The notes below the pieces were generated by a model. The model saw only the letters and a program-made list of their open reading frames with translations, ran no database searches and had not been told where the DNA came from. The position numbers and the translations under genes were made by a program. Positions 28,039 to 35,761 of a stretch of DNA of 64,000 bases are shown one piece after another; the stretch's first letter is position 1; each line of letters opens with the position of its first letter. This DNA is from Xanthomonas melonis (GTDB lineage: Bacteria > Pseudomonadota > Gammaproteobacteria > Xanthomonadales > Xanthomonadaceae), in contig NZ_JAJGQH010000015.1 in assembly GCF_020783655.1 (NCBI RefSeq), forward strand, positions 62,001-126,000, written 5' to 3'.

Positions 28039-29069
28039 TGGGCGCCCTGACCCTGCCGACGCTGGCCGGCGCACCCATGCAGGACCGCTACGGCCGCCCC
28101 TTGCGTGATCTGCGCCTGTCGGTGATCGAAGCCTGCAACTTCCGCTGCGGCTACTGCATGCCGGCAGACCGCGTTCCGGACGACTACGGGCTGGATGCGC
28201 AACAACGCCTGAGTTTCGATCAGCTGGAGACGCTGGTGCGCTCCTTCGTGGCCGTGGGCGTCACCAAGCTGCGCCTGACTGGCGGCGAGCCGCTGCTGCG
28301 GCGAGACCTGCCCAGCCTGATTGCGCGTCTGGCGGTGATCGATGGCATCGAAGACCTCGCGTTGACCACCAACGGTGCCCTGCTTGCGCGGCAGGCCCAG
28401 GCGCTGCGTGATGCCGGTCTGCGCCGGATCACGGTGAGCATGGATGCGCTGGACCCTGCGTTGTTCAAGCGCATGAGCGGCGGGCGCGGTGAGATCGCGC
28501 AGGTATTGGGCAGCATTGCCGCGGCCGAACGGGCCGGGTTCGAGCGGCTGAAGATCAATTGCGTGGTGCAGCGTGGCGTCAACGAAGATCAGGTGTTGCC
28601 ATTGGTGGAACACTTCCGTGGCAGTGGGCACGTGCTGCGCTTCATCGAATTCATGGATGTGGGTAGCTGCAATGGCTGGACGCCAGGTGCGGTGGTGACC
28701 TCCGCGCAACTGCACGAACGCATCAGTGCGCGCTGGCCGCTGCGTGCGCTCGATGCCAACTACATCGGCGAAGTCGCACAGCGCTACGCGTTTGCCGATG
28801 GTGCGGGCGAGGTGGGATTTGTCAGCTCGGTGAGCGTGCCGTTCTGTGGCGATTGCCAGCGCGCGCGCGTGTCGGCCGATGGGCATCTGTACACCTGCCT
28901 GTTCGCCAGCCAGGGCCATGACCTCAAACCGGCTCTGGCCGACGGCGAAAGTGCGCTGGCCACCCATCTGCGTCAACGCTGGAGTCTGCGCGGCGACCGC
29001 TACAGCGAAGTGCGCGCATCCGCGCCGCGCCGCGGCAAGCCGGTGGAGATGTTCCTGATCGGTGGATGA
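28038..29069 (+). CDS. moaA: GTP 3',8-cyclase (molybdenum cofactor biosynthesis protein A)
   Basis: Radical SAM enzyme making the first intermediate of molybdopterin from GTP. 343 residues. The SAM cluster CNFRCGYC has Cys33, Cys37 and Cys40. LTGGEPLLRRDL and TTNGALLA are the SAM-binding strands. The second 4Fe-4S site has Cys in VPFCGDCQRARVSADGHLYTCLF (CxxC-x13-C). The protein ends in the expected double Gly (FLIGG). The start at 28038 overlaps the upstream stop. It precedes moaC after a 358-bp gap. Confidence 0.96.
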   Translation: MGALTLPTLAGAPMQDRYGRPLRDLRLSVIEACNFRCGYCMPADRVPDDYGLDAQQRLSFDQLETLVRSFVAVGVTKLRLTGGEPLLRRDLPSLIARLAVIDGIEDLALTTNGALLARQAQALRDAGLRRITVSMDALDPALFKRMSGGRGEIAQVLGSIAAAERAGFERLKINCVVQRGVNEDQVLPLVEHFRGSGHVLRFIEFMDVGSCNGWTPGAVVTSAQLHERISARWPLRALDANYIGEVAQRYAFADGAGEVGFVSSVSVPFCGDCQRARVSADGHLYTCLFASQGHDLKPALADGESALATHLRQRWSLRGDRYSEVRASAPRRGKPVEMFLIGG

Positions 29070-29427
29070 GCGGGCGCAGGCGCCCGCTCCAAGCGGAAGC
29101 TGCGTGGCGAAACGCAGGTGCCGGAGCGCGTCTTGGTCCGTGCTTTTCGGAGTGCATTGTGTCCGCAAGCGCGCGGCGCCGGGTGATCGCCGCAGTGCGC
29201 GCCGATGCCGCGACTGACGATGGAGGTGCCGCTGCCGCCAGCTGCTGGCCGACGCGGAGTCGCTTCACTGCGGTACCTGCCGACTGCAACTGCGATGGCA
29301 TCGAACGCACCCGCCTTGCGTCGCTAATGAGGATGCAGGCAGGTCGGGAGGGCGGCTGCTGTTCCCTCAAGCCACTGCGTTCACCGAGAATGCCGCATCC
29401 TGAGCGCCTGTCACTGTGTCGTTGCCC
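29070..29427. other. Gene-free stretch between moaA and moaC
   Basis: A small hairpin GCGGGCGC-AG-GCGCCCGC (29071-29088) follows moaA and may end its transcript. The remaining sequence is less GC-biased at third positions than the genes around it. One frame (29066-29458, plus) is open but shows no recognisable protein and overlaps moaC. I see no moaB or moaD remnant. Confidence 0.5.
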
Positions 29428-29925
29428 ATGCCTGCCAAATCCCGTCCCGCACGCCTGACCCACCTGGACGCCGCCGGGCTTCCCACCATGGTGGATGTTT
29501 CCGACAAGGCAGTCACCGCACGCAGTGCCACGGCCACCAGCCGTGTGCGCTTTCCGGCAGCCGTCGCGGCGCAGTTGCGCGCCAGCGGCCTGCGCAGCGC
29601 CAAGGGCGGCATCGTGGAGACCGCGGTGATCGCGGGTACGATGGCAGTCAAGCGCACCCACGAACTGATCCCGTTCTGCCATCCATTGCCGATCGATGCC
29701 TGCCGTTTCGAGATCGACTGGGCCGGTGATCAGGCGCTGGAGATCCAGTGCACCGTGCGCTGCGTGCACCGTACCGGCGTGGAGATGGAAGCGCTCACCG
29801 GCGCCAGCGTGGCGGCTCTGACGGTGTACGACATGTGCAAGGCGTTGTCGCACGCGATGACGATCGGGCCGACCAGGCTGGTGGCCAAGCGTGGTGGCAA
29901 GCGCGATCTCGGAGCGGCACGATGA
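29428..29925 (+). CDS. moaC: Cyclic pyranopterin monophosphate synthase
   Basis: Converts the MoaA product to cyclic pyranopterin monophosphate. 165 residues, the usual length. Seen: [53 protein letters not shown] (active-site His and Lys region), [25 protein letters not shown] (Glu/Asp), and KRGGK near the end. The ATG at 29428 is preferred to a GTG 12 bases upstream; neither has a strong ribosome site. It overlaps moaD by ATGA. Confidence 0.95.
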   Translation: MPAKSRPARLTHLDAAGLPTMVDVSDKAVTARSATATSRVRFPAAVAAQLRASGLRSAKGGIVETAVIAGTMAVKRTHELIPFCHPLPIDACRFEIDWAGDQALEIQCTVRCVHRTGVEMEALTGASVAALTVYDMCKALSHAMTIGPTRLVAKRGGKRDLGAAR

Positions 29926-30167
29926 CGGCCACGGTGACGGTGTTGTATTTCGCCAGCCTGCGCGAAGCCACGGGCATTGCCGATGAGCGCGTGCAGACCG
30001 GCGCGCAGGACCTGCGGGGACTGTATGCAGAGCTCGATGCGCGGCACGGCCTGCGCTGGACGCCGGCGCAATTGCGCGTGGCGGTGGATGGCGCGTTCGC
30101 CGGTTGGGAGGATGCAGTGCGCGATGGCAGCGAAGTGGTGTTCATTCCACCGGTGTCGGGAGGTTGA
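29922..30167 (+). CDS. moaD: Molybdopterin synthase sulfur carrier subunit
   Basis: Ubiquitin-like small subunit that donates sulfur as a C-terminal thiocarboxylate. 81 residues, ending in the required Gly-Gly (IPPVSGG). N-terminus [15 protein letters not shown] is typical. The start overlaps the moaC stop (ATGA at 29922-29925), and moaE starts 2 bp after the stop. Confidence 0.95.
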   Translation: MTATVTVLYFASLREATGIADERVQTGAQDLRGLYAELDARHGLRWTPAQLRVAVDGAFAGWEDAVRDGSEVVFIPPVSGG

Positions 30168-30169
30168 GC

Positions 30170-30607
30170 ATGAACGATCGGACGACGGGCCTGTTCGCGC
30201 TCTCCGAGGCCGCCTTGCCGGTCGATCGCCTGCGCGAGGGGATGGAGCATCCGCAGGCCGGCGCTTTCGCCAGCTTCGAAGGCTGGGTGCGCAATCACAA
30301 CGATGGCCGTCGCGTTGCGGGGCTGCGATATGAAGCGTATGCCACGCTCGCGCAAGCCGAAGGTCAGCGTGTGCTAGACGAGGCGATGCAACGGTTTTCC
30401 ATCGTGCGCGCGCACTGCGTGCACCGCGTAGGCGAACTGCGCATCGGTGACATGGCGGTATGGGTGGGGGTGAGTGCGGCGCACCGCGGCGCTGCCTTCG
30501 ACGCCTGCCGATACATCATCGACGAGGTCAAGGCGCGTGTGCCGATCTGGAAGCACGAGCATTACCTGGAAGGCGATGCAGGCTGGTTGCATCCGGAATC
30601 GCAGTGA
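30170..30607 (+). CDS. moaE: Molybdopterin synthase catalytic subunit
   Basis: Large subunit converting cyclic pyranopterin monophosphate to molybdopterin with MoaD. 145 residues. GAFASFEGWVRNHNDGRRVAGLRYEAY holds the conserved Arg region. VHRVGELRIGDMAVWVGVSAAHRGAAF and VKARVPIWKHEHY carry the catalytic Lys and MoaD-contact residues. It is the last gene of the moaCDE set. Confidence 0.96.
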   Translation: MNDRTTGLFALSEAALPVDRLREGMEHPQAGAFASFEGWVRNHNDGRRVAGLRYEAYATLAQAEGQRVLDEAMQRFSIVRAHCVHRVGELRIGDMAVWVGVSAAHRGAAFDACRYIIDEVKARVPIWKHEHYLEGDAGWLHPESQ

Positions 30608-30802
30608 GTTCGTCACCAACGCAAGCGTGGCTGGCCCACGACGCCGCGGCGTAGAAAACGCTGACGTCGCGGCAATGCATCGCCGTCGCCATGGCGGGTG
30701 CGAATGACCGGTCGGCTTTGCGCGTGTGCGGACAGCACAAAGCGAAATGCTGGCCGCTCGCAGTCCAGGATCTGGGCCGGTTCGATCGGCGTCTATCGAA
30801 AG

Positions 30803-30913
30803 GGTGGTGTCCCCGCCGGTTGACCTCGGCGCCCGCATCAATCGATACCGTTGCTGCCTTCCGGCCCTGGCGGGATTTTCGATCTAGCGTCGCGAGGGAC
30901 CGACGGGGCCACC
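30803..30913 (-). ncRNA. ffs: Signal recognition particle 4.5S RNA
   Basis: On the minus strand the RNA has the SRP core GCCAGGGCCGGAAGGCAGCA (the GGAA tetraloop domain that binds Ffh), about 110 nt in total. The 5' end GGTGGCCCCG pairs with the 3' end CGGGGACACC. The 5' arm TCGGTCCCTCGCGACGCTA closely resembles the same part of E. coli 4.5S RNA. Ends are estimated from the closing helix. It lies near tRNA-Ser(GGA) on the same strand and upstream of dnaX on the other. Confidence 0.95.
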
Positions 30914-30979
30914 ATAAGACGTGGGCCATCGGGATGGCCCGGATGTGCGGCGGCGGTGTCGCCGCGCACATCATGAAAC

Positions 30980-31137
30980 TGGCGGAGAGAGGGGGATTCA
31001 CTCGGCATCTTCGATACCTCGCCCTACGGGCGGCTTCGCCGTGCAGGTGGCTGCGCCACCTGTCGAACCCGGGGTTCTCACCCCCTCCCAGGCGCCGGCG
31101 AAACTCACGCGACTGGGCCAGCTCAACACTTTAAATC
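30980..31137 (-). repeat. 158-bp repeat carrying a tRNA-Ser 3' end (diverged copy)
   Basis: On the minus strand this unit follows tRNA-Ser(GGA) directly and ends in another copy of its 3' end (TGGCGGAGAGAGGGGGATTC at 30980 and 31138, period 158). It shares with the 24503 repeat GTGAGTTTCGCCGGCG, the GGGTTCGACAG stretch, CTGCACGGCGAAGCCGCCCG and GCCGAGTGAATCCCCC. The two hairpins are kept but with different stems: CAGGTGGC/GCCACCTG (31044-31062) and GGTATC/GATGCC (31004-31018). This is compensatory change. Confidence 0.93.
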
Positions 31138-31230
31138 TGGCGGAGAGAGGGGGATTCGAACCCCCGAAGCGCGGTTTAGACGCTTACACACTTTCCAGGC
31201 GTGCTCCTTCAACCACTCGGACACCTCTCC
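31138..31230 (-). tRNA. tRNA-Ser (anticodon GGA)
   Basis: Acceptor GGAGAGG pairs with TCTCTCC (one wobble); loop CTGGAAA gives GGA; long variable arm (TAAGCGTCTAAACCGCGCTT); encoded CCA. Confidence 0.96.
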
Positions 31231-31520
31231 GTGCCTGCACTGCGACCGGGTCGAAGGCAGGAGCGGAATTCTAGCCGCCGGCGGCGCCGTTAACAAGGAC
31301 ACCCCTGCCCAGTGCGCCTGGAGGGCGTTCTGCCGGTGCGTCGGAGGGCAGGGTTCGGTCGGCAGGACACGCCTGGATGGCAGAGGTGACAGGCGCCGCC
31401 GCCACCGTGGCCCGAAGCGGCTGGCTGGGTCAGGTGCGTGAACGCCGCGGGTGTCGAGCGCCGGACGATCGGCTTGACGCGGCGTGGCACAATATCGGTT
31501 CAGACGAAGCTGGTTGCCCG

Positions 31521-33521
31521 ATGTCCTATCTCGTTCTTGCCCGCAAGTGGCGCCCGAAGCGTTTCGCCGAACTGGTGGGCCAGGAGCATGTGGTCCGCGC
31601 GCTCAGCAATGCGCTCGACAGCGGACGCGTGCACCACGCGTTTCTGTTCACCGGCACCCGCGGCGTGGGCAAGACCACCATCGCGCGCATCTTCGCCAAG
31701 TCGCTGAATTGCGAGACCGGCACCAGCGCCGACCCGTGCGGAACCTGCCCGGCCTGCCTGGACATCGATGCCGGCCGCTATATCGATCTGCTGGAGATCG
31801 ACGCCGCGTCCAATACCGGCGTGGACGACGTGCGCGAGGTGATCGAGAACGCGCAGTACATGCCTTCGCGCGGCAAGTTCAAGGTCTACCTGATCGACGA
31901 AGTGCACATGCTCTCCAAGGCGGCGTTCAATGCGCTGCTGAAGACGCTGGAAGAGCCGCCCGAGCACGTGAAGTTCCTGCTGGCCACCACCGACCCGCAG
32001 AAGCTGCCGGTGACCGTGCTGTCGCGCTGCCTGCAGTTCAATCTCAAGCGGCTGGACGAGGACCAGATCCAGGGCCAGATGACCCGGATCCTGGCCGCCG
32101 AACAGATCGAATCGGATCCATCGGCGATCGTGCAGCTGTCCAAGGCCGCCGACGGCTCGCTGCGCGACGGTCTGTCGCTGCTCGATCAGGCCATTGCCTA
32201 TGCCGGCGGCGCGCTGCGCGAGGACGTGGTGCGCACCATGCTGGGCACGGTGGATCGCACCCAGGTCGGGGCGATGCTGCAGGCGCTGGCCGATGGCGAT
32301 GGCGCGCGCCTGTTGCAGGTCGTGGCCGCGCTGGCCGAATTTTCGCCGGACTGGAGTGGCGTGCTGGAAGCGCTGGCCGAGGCCCTGCACCGCGTCCAGG
32401 TGCAGCAACTGGTGCCGTCGGTGGCATTCGTGGGCGACGGCATCGACCCGACCCCGTTCGCGGCGCAGCTGCGTCCGGAAGTGGTCCAGCTGTGGTACCA
32501 GATGGCGCTCAACGGGCGGCGTGACCTGTATCTGGCGCCCAGCCCGCGCGCCGGTTTCGAAATGGCGGTGCTGCGCATGCTCGCCTTCCGTCCCGCCGCT
32601 GCGGTGCCGGCCGGCACCACCGGCGACGATGGCCGTGGTGCCACCATCGCCGGCGGCACGCCCGCGTCAGCAGCGGGCATGCAGGCGGCTGCGCCGCTCG
32701 CTGCCGCGGCCCCGAAGCGGTCCGAGGCGATGGAAGCGGCGTTTGCGCCGAGCGCCGCAGCGCCTGCGGTCGCGACTGTGGTGCCGGTGGTTGCGCTGGC
32801 GGCCTCTGCGAGCGACGCCCCGGCATCGTCTGCGGTCTCTGCGCGCGCCGACGATACGCCGCCCTGGGCAGTGGACGATGCGCCGGTGCGCACCCCGGTC
32901 GCATCGTCGACCGCGGCAACGGCCACGCCCGCTCCAGCCTTGCCGCCCACATCGGCGATTGCACCCCCGGCCACGGTGGCGCCGGAAGCGGCTGTCGTGC
33001 CTCTTGCGGCAATAAGTACCGCGCCTGCGCCCGAGATGATGGCAGCGCCGGCCGCGGCGACGCCCGCTTCGTTCGCGACCGCGGCTGCGGCGCCGGCTGC
33101 CGAGTCGCCGCGCCAGCTCGACGACAACCGCATCGCCGATGCGGAGCAGTGGCTGGAGCTGGTCACCCGGAGCGGCCTGAACGGTCCGTCGCGGCAACTG
33201 GCAGCCAATGCCGCCTTCATCGGCCATCGCGATGGCGTGCTGCGGCTGGCGCTGGCCCCGGGTTTCGAATACCTCACCTCCGAGCGCTCCATCGCCAACC
33301 TGGCCCAGGCGCTGATGCCGGTACTGGGCCACATGCCGCGCATCGTCATCGAAACCGGCAGTGCCGATGTCGAGACCCTGCACGAGCGCGCCAATCGGCA
33401 GAAAGGCGAGCGCCAGAGCGCTGCAGAAGACGCTTTCATGAACGACCCGAATGTGCAGCAGCTGATCCAGCAGCAAGGCGCGCGGGTGGTTCCCGATTCC
33501 ATCCGCCCTTACGACGAGTGA
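31521..33521 (+). CDS. dnaX: DNA polymerase III subunit tau (and gamma if made)
   Basis: Clamp-loader ATPase that also ties polymerase cores together. 666 residues. Walker A GTRGVGKT (45-52), zinc cysteines 64, 73, 76 and 79 (CETGTSADPCGTCPAC), Walker B YLIDEVHM and the SRC motif VTVLSRCLQF. Domain III ends near 360. A long Ala/Pro/Thr-rich linker follows (about 365-530), then the tau C-terminal polymerase-binding domain (IADAEQWLELVTRSGLNGPSRQLAANAAF). No A-rich slippery heptamer is visible in the linker, unlike E. coli. ATG at 31521 follows GGTTGCCCG. ebfC starts 7 bp after the stop. Confidence 0.96.
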   Translation: MSYLVLARKWRPKRFAELVGQEHVVRALSNALDSGRVHHAFLFTGTRGVGKTTIARIFAKSLNCETGTSADPCGTCPACLDIDAGRYIDLLEIDAASNTGVDDVREVIENAQYMPSRGKFKVYLIDEVHMLSKAAFNALLKTLEEPPEHVKFLLATTDPQKLPVTVLSRCLQFNLKRLDEDQIQGQMTRILAAEQIESDPSAIVQLSKAADGSLRDGLSLLDQAIAYAGGALREDVVRTMLGTVDRTQVGAMLQALADGDGARLLQVVAALAEFSPDWSGVLEALAEALHRVQVQQLVPSVAFVGDGIDPTPFAAQLRPEVVQLWYQMALNGRRDLYLAPSPRAGFEMAVLRMLAFRPAAAVPAGTTGDDGRGATIAGGTPASAAGMQAAAPLAAAAPKRSEAMEAAFAPSAAAPAVATVVPVVALAASASDAPASSAVSARADDTPPWAVDDAPVRTPVASSTAATATPAPALPPTSAIAPPATVAPEAAVVPLAAISTAPAPEMMAAPAAATPASFATAAAAPAAESPRQLDDNRIADAEQWLELVTRSGLNGPSRQLAANAAFIGHRDGVLRLALAPGFEYLTSERSIANLAQALMPVLGHMPRIVIETGSADVETLHERANRQKGERQSAAEDAFMNDPNVQQLIQQQGARVVPDSIRPYDE

Positions 33522-33527
33522 CGACCC

Positions 33528-33848
33528 ATGCGTGGAAACATTGCCCAACTGATGCAGCAGGCGCAGAAGATGCAGGAAAACCTGCAGCGCGCCCAGGAAG
33601 AACTGGCCAAGCTGGAAGTCACCGGCAGCGCCGGCGGCGGTATGGTCAGCGTGACGCTGACCGGTGCCAAGGAATGCCGCAAGGTGCGGATCGATCCGAG
33701 CATCCTCTCCGACCAGGAAATGGCCGAGGACCTGATCGCTGCCGCCTTCAACGACGCTTCCAACAAGATCGATGCCGAATCCAAGCAACGCATGGGTTCG
33801 GCCACTGCCGGCATGCAGCTGCCGCCTGGCATGAAGTTGCCCTTCTGA
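33528..33848 (+). CDS. ebfC: YbaB/EbfC family nucleoid-associated protein
   Basis: Small dimeric DNA-binding protein of the dnaX-ebfC-recR cluster. 106 residues: N-terminal helix [23 protein letters not shown], central beta part [19 protein letters not shown], the conserved [10 protein letters not shown] and [18 protein letters not shown] at 33528 follows the dnaX stop by 6 bp, so it is co-translated. A dispersed repeat separates it from recR. Confidence 0.94.
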   Translation: MRGNIAQLMQQAQKMQENLQRAQEELAKLEVTGSAGGGMVSVTLTGAKECRKVRIDPSILSDQEMAEDLIAAAFNDASNKIDAESKQRMGSATAGMQLPPGMKLPF

Positions 33849-33852
33849 ACGA

Positions 33853-33945
33853 GGGGATTGGGGAGTCGTGATTGGGGATCGGCCAGAAGCGAGAGTGCTT
33901 CTGCATTTGCGAATCCCGAATCTCCAATGCCCAATCCCGGCCATC
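33853..33945. repeat. Dispersed GATTGGGGA...AATCCC repeat between ebfC and recR
   Basis: Units GGGGATTGGGGAGTCG and GATTGGGGATCGG on the left face GAATCCCGAATCTCC and CCCAATCCCGG on the right, making a loose inverted repeat around GAGAGTGCTTCTGC. It ends 2 bp before the recR ATG and displaces any normal ribosome site. Confidence 0.75.
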
Positions 33946-33947
33946 CA

Positions 33948-34541
33948 ATGTCCTCCTTACTCGAACAACTGATCGAGGCCTTCCGGGTGTTGCCGGGCGT
34001 GGGCCAGAAGTCGGCCCAGCGCATGGCCTACCACGTGCTCGAACGCGAGCGCGAGGGCGGGCGGCGTCTGGCCGCAGCGCTGGGCAATGCGGTGGAGAAG
34101 GTGGGACATTGCGCGCAGTGCCGCGATTTCACCGAAGCAGAGGTGTGTGCGATCTGCGCCAGCAGCAGCCGCGATCGACAGCAGCTGTGCGTTGTGGAAT
34201 CGCCGGCCGACCGCCTGGCGATCGAACATGCCACCGGCTACCGCGGCCTGTATTTCATCCTGCAGGGACGCTTGTCGCCGCTGGATGGCATCGGCCCGCG
34301 CGAGCTGGGTCTGGATCGGCTCGGCGAGCGCCTGGCCGCCGGTGAGGTCACCGAAATGATCATCGCCACCAATGCCACCGTGGAAGGCGAGGCCACGGCG
34401 CATTACCTGGCGCAACTGGCACGTCAGCACGCGGTGCGCCCGAGCAGGCTTGCGCAAGGCATGCCGCTGGGCGGCGAGCTGGAATACGTGGACCGCGGCA
34501 CGCTGTCGCATGCCTTCGGCACCCGAGCCGAGGTGCCTTGA
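33948..34541 (+). CDS. recR: Recombination protein RecR
   Basis: Works with RecF/RecO to load RecA on gapped DNA. 197 residues. HhH motif [15 protein letters not shown] (14-29), zinc finger [16 protein letters not shown] (Cys55, 58, 67, 70), then a TOPRIM domain from about 79 ([32 protein letters not shown]). The ATG at 33948 starts exactly at the family N-terminus [17 protein letters not shown]. No Shine-Dalgarno is visible because a dispersed repeat abuts the start. Confidence 0.96.
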   Translation: MSSLLEQLIEAFRVLPGVGQKSAQRMAYHVLEREREGGRRLAAALGNAVEKVGHCAQCRDFTEAEVCAICASSSRDRQQLCVVESPADRLAIEHATGYRGLYFILQGRLSPLDGIGPRELGLDRLGERLAAGEVTEMIIATNATVEGEATAHYLAQLARQHAVRPSRLAQGMPLGGELEYVDRGTLSHAFGTRAEVP

Positions 34542-34546
34542 GGGCG

Positions 34547-34640
34547 GGGATTGGGGAGTCGGGATTGGGGATTGGCAAGAGCAAGACATCACAGGCGCGG
34601 TAAGCTCTTGCGAATCCCGAATCCCGAATCCCGAATCCCG
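34547..34640. repeat. Dispersed GATTGGGGA...AATCCCGA repeat between recR and the HIT gene
   Basis: GGGATTGGGGAGTCGGGATT on the left and four tandem GAATCCC units on the right enclose GCAAGAGC...GCTCTTGC, a second nested inverted repeat. It abuts the next start codon, as at recR. Confidence 0.8.
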
Positions 34641-34644
34641 AACC

Positions 34645-34995
34645 ATGACCGACACCATCTTCGGCAAGATCATCCGCCGCGAAATCCCGGCCACCATCGT
34701 CTACGAAGACGATCAGGTGCTGGGCTTCGAAGACATCGCGCCGCAGGCGCCGGTGCACGTGCTGTTCATCCCCAAGCAGCACGCGATTCCTACTTTGGAC
34801 GATGTGCCTCCGGACCAGGCGTTGCTGATCGGCCAGCTGGCGCTCGCTGCCGCCGCGTACGCACGTGAGCAGGGTCTGGCGCAGGACGGCTACCGCATCG
34901 TGATGAACTGCCGTGAGCACGCCGGGCAGACGGTGTTCCATATCCATCTGCATCTGCTGGCCGGGGCGCCGCTGGGGCGATTTGGTACGCCCTGA
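34645..34995 (+). CDS. HIT family nucleotide-binding protein (HinT-like)
   Basis: A 116-residue histidine-triad protein, probably a purine nucleoside phosphoramidase. Seen: DTIFGKIIRREIPATIVYEDD, LGFEDIAPQAPVHVLFIPKQH and the triad HIHLHLLAG preceded by NCREHAGQTVF. Branch: HinT/PKCI-1. ATG at 34645 follows the dispersed repeat directly; no ribosome site is seen. The gene ends before a terminator that serves the opposite strand. Confidence 0.93.
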   Translation: MTDTIFGKIIRREIPATIVYEDDQVLGFEDIAPQAPVHVLFIPKQHAIPTLDDVPPDQALLIGQLALAAAAYAREQGLAQDGYRIVMNCREHAGQTVFHIHLHLLAGAPLGRFGTP

Positions 34996-35175
34996 CGGAT
35001 AGCGCCGGCCGTGCCGTCGAGGTGATCGAACAGGCGGTCTGGCACCTGCGGGCAGGCCATGATGGCGCAGGCGCAATCGCCAGATGGATTGCGATGCTGG
35101 GGCGCCGCGCAGCATGCTGATGCGCGCGCGTGCTTCGGTGAGCGAGGGGCTGTCAGCTTGCCTCGCATCAACGAA

Positions 35176-35200
35176 AACGCCGCTCCCGGGGAGCGGCGTT
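35176..35200 (-). terminator. Terminator of the slp-tgpA-DUF58-moxR operon
   Basis: AACGCCGCTCC (35176-35186) pairs with GGAGCGGCGTT (35190-35200). On the minus strand the stem runs into TTTTCG. It lies just beyond the slp stop. Confidence 0.85.
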
Positions 35201-35227
35201 CGTCTGTGAGGGGGACTCAGCGGTGGA

Positions 35228-35761
35228 TCACCACCAACCGCGGCCCCAGCCCCAGCCGCCGCCCCAACGCGGGCCCCATGGATCGCCCCAGGGGCCGTAG
35301 GGATAGGCCGGGATCACGTCGACATCGCGCACTTCCGGCCACAGGTAGACCACATCGGCCGCTACCTTGGGCAGCCGGTAGTCGTACTCGCCGATCTTGG
35401 TGGTTTCGTAGCCTTCGATCTTGCCGATGAAGGTGACCTCGCGGCCGGGCTCGAACACTGCCGGGTCGTAGAAGCCGGCACGGCACGCCAGGAAGCGCCC
35501 GTCGCTGGCGTCCACGGCATTGCGGTCCGGGCGGCCGCTGGCATTGAGCGGGCGTGAGATCAGCTCGAAGCAGGTCTGGCCCTGGCCCGGCTTGGTCTGG
35601 ATGATCTTGCCGCCCCAGCGCACCGATGTGCCCAGCTGCGCGCTGGCAGCGGAGTCGCTCGGGCTGACCGTGGGGAACTGGCCCTGCAGCGGCTTGGGCG
35701 CGGTGGCGCAGGCTGCGAGCCCGAGTACAGCAACAACGGGAATCAGAAAACGGGTACTCAT
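35228..35761 (-). CDS. slp: Slp family outer-membrane lipoprotein
   Basis: A 177-residue lipoprotein. Signal peptide MSTRFLIPVVAVLGLAAC with the lipobox Cys at 18. The Slp core follows: VRWGGKIIQTKPGQGQTCFELISRPLN, RFLACRAGFYDPAVFEPGREVTFIGKI and YDYRLPKVAADVVYLWPE. The end is rich in Trp, Gly and Pro (PWGDPWGPRWGGGWGW), beyond the E. coli Slp family core. Its start overlaps the stop of the transglutaminase gene (ATGA, 35758-35761). Slp proteins are linked to starvation and envelope stress; the exact role is unknown. Confidence 0.9.
   Translation of the reverse strand: MSTRFLIPVVAVLGLAACATAPKPLQGQFPTVSPSDSAASAQLGTSVRWGGKIIQTKPGQGQTCFELISRPLNASGRPDRNAVDASDGRFLACRAGFYDPAVFEPGREVTFIGKIEGYETTKIGEYDYRLPKVAADVVYLWPEVRDVDVIPAYPYGPWGDPWGPRWGGGWGWGRGWW

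Noticed and set aside
29066-29458. Plus-strand frame between moaA and moaC
   Set aside because: No ribosome site, Cys/Arg-rich low-quality protein, overlaps the moaC start.
30921-31274. Plus-strand frame across tRNA-Ser(GGA)
   Set aside because: Runs through a tRNA and its repeat, a common false gene.
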